Assembly: GCA_018622675.1 (NCBI GenBank)
Contig: CP076020.1
Span: 558,001 to 622,000 of the forward strand
Direction: 5' to 3'
DNA: 64,000 bases
From: Mycoplasmatota bacterium
GTDB taxonomy: Bacteria > Bacillota_I > Bacilli_A > Izemoplasmatales > Hujiaoplasmataceae
The number at the start of each line of letters is the position of its first letter. Within the stretch, counting starts at the first letter, position 1. The translations under genes and the position numbers were made by a program. The notes beneath the pieces are model-generated. The model ran no database searches, was not told the origin of the DNA, and worked only from the letters and a program-made list of their open reading frames with translations. Below, piece by piece: positions 60,159-64,000 of the stretch.

Positions 60159-60783
60159 ATTAGAATTATTTGTAAAGATAGTATTTTTTGGAGGTCTTTG
60201 GGGACTAATAGAAGGCACTTTAGGTTATGCTTTGCATTTGGTGCCAGCTTTAATTTCTGGAACTATTATGTTCCCAATTGTGGCGTTTATCTTATATCAT
60301 GCTTATAAAAGCACAGGTTCAAGGAAGGCGATACTCTATATTGGCTTTATCGCCATTATGATAAAATCTACAAATTTGTTATTACCTATGTTGCCAGCTG
60401 CAAAAACAATTAATCCAATGATTGCTATGTTTCTTCAGAGTCTTTTAGTTTTCGCTCTTATTCCTATGTTGGATTCAAAAAGAGTATTATCAAAAGTATC
60501 AGGATTAATGGTTATTAGTTTTGCTTGGCGTTTAGGTGTCATAGCTTATTATGTGGTTAATTATTTAACAACAGGTTTTTTATCATTTCGAATAACTTCT
60601 TTTGATTCAATATTCACTTTTGTTGCCATTGAAGGCATATTATCTGGTGTATTAGCTATTATTTTGGTTATTGGACTTGATCAGTTTAGATTAACAAAAA
60701 AAGTAGATAAAATGAAAATACATCCTATATTTTCAGCACTTACACTTGTTCTAGCACTTGTGTTTACTTTGATTAAATTTTAG
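60145..60783 (+). CDS. Six-TM membrane protein embedded in the hydroxylase operon
   Basis: The 212-residue protein has six hydrophobic segments (about 8-27, 30-50, 60-78, 85-105, 110-140, 150-175), with a final one near the C-terminus. I do not recognise a family; size and topology resemble substrate-binding (S) components of ECF transporters, without an identifiable signature. It overlaps xdhA by 14 bases and precedes the maturation gene by eight, so it is cotranscribed. Uptake of the hydroxylase substrate or of a cofactor is a reasonable guess. Confidence 0.65.
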   Translation: MKKNKLELFVKIVFFGGLWGLIEGTLGYALHLVPALISGTIMFPIVAFILYHAYKSTGSRKAILYIGFIAIMIKSTNLLLPMLPAAKTINPMIAMFLQSLLVFALIPMLDSKRVLSKVSGLMVISFAWRLGVIAYYVVNYLTTGFLSFRITSFDSIFTFVAIEGILSGVLAIILVIGLDQFRLTKKVDKMKIHPIFSALTLVLALVFTLIKF

Positions 60784-60791
60784 GTGATCTA

Positions 60792-61634
60792 ATGGATATT
60801 TTCAAACTCATAAGTGAATTTAAACAAAAAAATATAGCAATGATGGCAGTTACAGCAGTGAGAAAAGAAGGCGCTGGTCCTGTTGAGGTTGGAAAAAAAA
60901 TGATTGTTTTAGACAATGGTAAAAGTATTGGTACAGTGGGTGGCGGAGCAATTGAATATTATGCTCAAAAAAAAGCAAATGAACTTTTAAAATCAAAAAA
61001 AAGTTTTTTAGAAACTTATGTTTTAGAGGAAGGTAAAATCAGACCAGAATCAAAAACTTTACCAATGGCCTGTGGTGGTATAGTAACTTTATTTTATGAA
61101 TATATAGGTCCTAAGGGAACGATATATATTTTTGGTGGAGGACACGTAGGCCAAGCCTTAGTAAATGTTTTAAAAACAATGAATTATCATGTAACCGTTA
61201 TAGATGAACGAAAAGAAATTATTGAGAAATTTACTGGAGCGGATGTTTTAGCTCATGAATCTTTTGTTGGTTATATTGATAAAGATACAATCAAAAATGA
61301 CGATTATATTATTGTCTGCACACCTAGTCATAAAAATGATTATCATGTGATTAATAAACTTTTAGAAAAGAAAATAAAGCCTAAATATTTAGGTATGCTT
61401 TGTTCGCCAGATAAGATCAAAGCCTATCTAAAATCTACATATGAGACTTTTGGAAGAGAAATTGATTTAAGTTTCTTTTACTCACCCATAGGCTTAGATA
61501 TTGGTGGGATGACTCCAGAAGAGATTGCGATATCTATTTCTTCTGAAATTTTAGCCATATCCTATAATAAAAAAGGACACAAACATATGAGGGAAATTTT
61601 AGATGGTCAAGATTGTTACTGGAAAAATAAATAG
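60792..61634 (+). CDS. XdhC/CoxI-family molybdenum hydroxylase maturation protein
   Basis: The 280-residue protein has an N-terminal XdhC/CoxI domain (GTVGGGAIEYYA, MACGGIV) and a C-terminal Rossmann domain (IFGGGHVGQAL), ending in the family hallmark SPIGLDIGGMTPEEIAISI. Such proteins bind the molybdenum cofactor and deliver it in sulfurated form to the large subunit. The name XdhC is also used for the iron-sulfur subunit, so no symbol is given. The next gene begins inside its last 32 bases. Confidence 0.9.
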   Translation: MDIFKLISEFKQKNIAMMAVTAVRKEGAGPVEVGKKMIVLDNGKSIGTVGGGAIEYYAQKKANELLKSKKSFLETYVLEEGKIRPESKTLPMACGGIVTLFYEYIGPKGTIYIFGGGHVGQALVNVLKTMNYHVTVIDERKEIIEKFTGADVLAHESFVGYIDKDTIKNDDYIIVCTPSHKNDYHVINKLLEKKIKPKYLGMLCSPDKIKAYLKSTYETFGREIDLSFFYSPIGLDIGGMTPEEIAISISSEILAISYNKKGHKHMREILDGQDCYWKNK

Positions 61635-62076
61635 TTTTAAATCAACGAGATTAAGACAATATTATGAACATATTAGAATGGGCGATGGTTTTATAGCTGA
61701 AAAAGTTATGAGTGGAAAGATTGTACACAGTTATCATCTGGTTAAGTTATCTACAGGTAAAAAAACACCTTTTATTATTAGAAATCAATATGATGATGGT
61801 TCTTATAAAGTGCAATATAAAATAGGTCCATATCACATTTTTGAATCAGCAATCAAGTATGTTGAACATGAGATTAATCAAATGATTGAGGATAAGATTC
61901 ATCCGATTTTCTTAGATGAAATTAGTCTGTTAGAGTTAGAGGGTAAGGGTTTCTGTCAGATTTTAAAGAAATTATTATCATTAAAAAAAGATATATGTAT
62001 GGTAGTTAGAGAAGATTTACTAGAAGCAGTACTAGATAAGTTTTCAATAAATGAATACGAAATAATAGGTGATTAA
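61603..62076 (+). CDS. Nucleoside-triphosphatase-like protein (NTPase_1/DUF2478 type) with altered P-loop
   Basis: The 157-residue protein starts with VTGKINSFKST, where related NTPases have a G-x4-GK-(S/T) Walker A; the Gly before the Lys is Phe13. Walker B is well kept (FLDEISLLELEGKGF), with the family's Asp-Glu and Glu-Leu. Members of this group accompany molybdenum hydroxylase genes and are thought to act in cofactor handling. GAGGG lies nine bases before the ATG, inside the maturation gene. ATPase activity is uncertain because of the Phe. Confidence 0.72.
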   Translation: MVKIVTGKINSFKSTRLRQYYEHIRMGDGFIAEKVMSGKIVHSYHLVKLSTGKKTPFIIRNQYDDGSYKVQYKIGPYHIFESAIKYVEHEINQMIEDKIHPIFLDEISLLELEGKGFCQILKKLLSLKKDICMVVREDLLEAVLDKFSINEYEIIGD

Positions 62077-63366
62077 ATGTATGATTTAGCTGTTATAAAC
62101 GGTAAGGTATGGATTGATAAAACGTTTGTTGATACTAACGTTTATATTGAGCATGGAAAAATAGTAAAAATAAATAAGAAAGAATTACCATCAAAAAAAG
62201 TAATTGATGTGAATAATGATTTAGTAATCCCTGGCCTTATAGACCCACATGTACACTTTAATTTAGATTTAGGACACATTCACTCTAAGGATGATTTTTT
62301 GACTGGGAGTAGGCAGGCAGTCTATGGTGGAATAACAACTTATATTGACTTTTTAGATCCAGTAGATAACCCTAGTGATTTAGAAAAAGCATACGATAAA
62401 AGAAAAGCAGAAGTAGAAAAGTCTTATGTTGACTACTTTTTTCATGCCACAATAAAAAACCCTCAGTGTGACTTAGAGGAATTTGTAAAAAAGATGTTGT
62501 CACTAAATATTCATTCTTTAAAACTTTTTACAACCTATTCAGATTCAAATAGACGTACTTACGATAAAGATATTATTGAATTATTAAAATTATCTGAAAA
62601 ATATCATTTTCTTCTTTTGGCACATATAGAAGATGATTCATTAATATATTTAAATGAATCTTTACAGTATAAAGATCTTCTTAAATCTAGACCATCAATA
62701 TCTGAAGAAAAAGAAGCATTAAAGCTAGCAAATTATGTTAAACAATACGGTGGTTTTTTATACATGGTTCACTTAAGTTCAGGAAGAACCTTAGATGGAC
62801 TGAAAAATGAGTTTTCAGAAATCATTAATTCAAAATTTTTTATAGAAAGTTGCCCACAATATTTCTTATTTACCAATGATTATCTTGAAAGAGAAGATGG
62901 ATTTTTATATACTTTAGCACCACCTTTAAGAACACGTGAAGAAAGAAAATTATTGAGAAGATACTTTCCTGATATTTATTCAATAGGCACAGATCATTGT
63001 AGTTTTAATAAGAAAGATAAAATCAACTTACCCTTAGTTAAAATGCCCTTAGGTATAGGAGGAATAGAATTTTCTTTTGATATGATGTATGCCTTGTTTG
63101 GCGAAAATGTCATCAATAAAATGTCAAAAAATATTTCAAAATTATATGAAAAGCTAAACAATCAAGGAAGCATAAAAGAAGGAAATGATGCCAATATAGC
63201 TGTTTATCATTTAGAAGATTGTGTCATAGATGAACATCACGGTAAAACAGATCACAGTTTATATTTAAATAAAAAGAGAAATGGTTATTTTGTTCATTCC
63301 ATTTTAAGAGGGCATATCATACTAGAGGATAAAGTTTTATTAGAACCCATAGGGAAGGAGCTATAA
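62077..63366 (+). CDS. Hydantoinase/dihydropyrimidinase-family amidohydrolase
   Basis: The 429-residue cyclic amidohydrolase has the metal motif GLIDPHVHF, a Lys likely carboxylated in SLKLFTTYS, His ligands in LLAHIED and MVHLSSG, and Asp in IGTDHCSF. The layout matches D-hydantoinase/dihydropyrimidinase and allantoinase-type enzymes, which open cyclic ureides. Beside a purine-type hydroxylase it may act on ring products. It starts immediately after the NTPase stop and is followed after two bases by the SsnA-like gene. Confidence 0.88.
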   Translation: MYDLAVINGKVWIDKTFVDTNVYIEHGKIVKINKKELPSKKVIDVNNDLVIPGLIDPHVHFNLDLGHIHSKDDFLTGSRQAVYGGITTYIDFLDPVDNPSDLEKAYDKRKAEVEKSYVDYFFHATIKNPQCDLEEFVKKMLSLNIHSLKLFTTYSDSNRRTYDKDIIELLKLSEKYHFLLLAHIEDDSLIYLNESLQYKDLLKSRPSISEEKEALKLANYVKQYGGFLYMVHLSSGRTLDGLKNEFSEIINSKFFIESCPQYFLFTNDYLEREDGFLYTLAPPLRTREERKLLRRYFPDIYSIGTDHCSFNKKDKINLPLVKMPLGIGGIEFSFDMMYALFGENVINKMSKNISKLYEKLNNQGSIKEGNDANIAVYHLEDCVIDEHHGKTDHSLYLNKKRNGYFVHSILRGHIILEDKVLLEPIGKEL

Positions 63367-63368
63367 AG

Positions 63369-64000
63369 ATGTATGCATTAATTAATGCTAAAATATATGA
63401 TTATAGAGAATATATAGACAATGGCTATATCGTTTTTAATCAAAAAATTCTAGATATTGGTCATATGGAAAACTATAAAAAAATAGATGATCTTATTGAA
63501 ATTAACTGTTTTGGAAAATTAATTATACCAGGTTTTGTGACTGGGCATACCCACTTATATTCTACTTTTGCTAGAGGTTTAAGTTTGCCAATTGATCCAA
63601 AAAACTTCTTAGATATTCTAAAGCAAATGTGGTGGAAAATTGATCACTTCTTAGATTTAGATATGATATATTATTCAGCATTAATGGGAGGAATAGATCA
63701 GTTATTAAACGGGACGACTACATTGATTGATCATCATGCAAGTTTTACAATTAGCCATAGCTTGGATAAGATAAAAAAAGCTTTAGTTGATCACCTAGGT
63801 TTAAGAGCTATACTAGCTTTTGAGACAAGTGATAGATTTGATATTGAAGAATCAATTAAAGAAAATTTGAGTTTTATCTCTAATCATCAAAGTGAAAATA
63901 TCTCTGGATTATTTGGCATGCACGCATCCTTATCTTTGTCAGATCATAGTTTGAGCAGCATAAAAGATCAGTTGGATGGTCATGGGATTCACATACATGT
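63369..64000 (+). CDS. ssnA: SsnA-like aminohydrolase (N-terminal part, cut by window edge)
   Basis: About 210 codons are present before the window ends, with no stop. The visible part has the amidohydrolase/deaminase metal site IIPGFVTGHTHLYSTFARGL, NGTTTLIDHHAS and, further on, FGMHASLSLSD. This matches SsnA-type putative aminohydrolases, relatives of guanine deaminase and chlorohydrolase, commonly encoded with hydantoinase and molybdenum hydroxylase genes. AAGGAG precedes the ATG. The operon clearly continues beyond the window. Confidence 0.82.
   Translation, partial: MYALINAKIYDYREYIDNGYIVFNQKILDIGHMENYKKIDDLIEINCFGKLIIPGFVTGHTHLYSTFARGLSLPIDPKNFLDILKQMWWKIDHFLDLDMIYYSALMGGIDQLLNGTTTLIDHHASFTISHSLDKIKKALVDHLGLRAILAFETSDRFDIEESIKENLSFISNHQSENISGLFGMHASLSLSDHSLSSIKDQLDGHGIHIH

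Noticed and set aside
1..64000. Mycoplasma-type code in which TGA means Trp
   Set aside because: Several genes (for example rsfS, cueP, comEC, mocA) end properly at TGA next to the following gene, and Trp positions in conserved motifs are TGG.
1..64000. CRISPR array, rRNA operon, prophage or toxin-antitoxin system
   Set aside because: No regularly spaced repeats, rRNA-like stretches, phage structural genes or recognisable toxin pairs were seen.

Overview
The window is AT-rich, densely packed chromosomal DNA from a low-GC Gram-positive (Bacillota/Mycoplasmatota-type) bacterium. It uses the standard bacterial code: several genes end in TGA and Trp is TGG. Blocks such as trhP-greA-mtnN, yqeG-yqeH-yqeK-rsfS-yqeM-comEA-comEC-holA-rpsT and a lone tRNA-Leu(CAA) follow Bacillus-type synteny but are thinned out: udk, aroE, yhbY, nadD, comER and comEB are missing from their usual places. 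Together with the AT bias this suggests a reduced free-living lineage near Izemoplasmatales, Acholeplasmatales or Haloplasmatales. That placement is inference.

Layout. 1-11.9 kb: tRNA-modification, translation, ribosome-assembly and DNA-uptake genes. ComEA here has seven tandem SLBB domains instead of the usual one. 12.0-15.4 kb: a GH65-like protein that has lost its catalytic acid, followed by pyruvate kinase. 15.4-24.9 kb: a composite transposon made of two near-identical 1475-bp ISL3-type elements in direct orientation, bounded by an 8-bp direct repeat. It lies between pyruvate kinase and its terminator. Its cargo is a likely copper-stress module (SHOCT protein, Met/His-rich protein, CueP, HMA chaperone, two-component system), a nonsense-interrupted DUF4301 gene and small membrane proteins. 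24.9-35.8 kb: PAP2 phosphatase, an E2-like acyltransferase, ABC-F, argS, a heterodimeric ABC exporter, a YtcJ-like amidohydrolase and the tRNA.

35.9-48.1 kb: a GGDEF/HD-GYP sensor in an operon with a nitrilase-family gene, then a redox and gas-sensing neighbourhood. A Crp/Fnr-type regulator, apparently on a leaderless mRNA, is followed by an exact TGTGA-N6-TCACA palindrome centred at about -41.5 of the next promoter, which drives a DUF438/hemerythrin/PAS protein. TrxB, an orphan OppB-type permease, an aldehyde dehydrogenase, a second DUF438-like protein and an unusual PLP-fold/GNAT fusion follow. 48.1-55.9 kb: membrane and envelope functions (O-antigen ligase-like protein, CDF transporter, a six-repeat membrane protein, DUF1624 acyltransferase), an acyl-CoA synthetase and a TetR regulator with an operator array.

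56.0 kb to the end: a molybdenum hydroxylase operon (mocA, FAD, 2Fe-2S and Mo subunits, an unknown six-TM protein, an XdhC/CoxI-family maturase, a variant P-loop NTPase, a hydantoinase-like and an SsnA-like amidohydrolase). It is probably for purine or other N-heterocycle catabolism and continues past the window edge.
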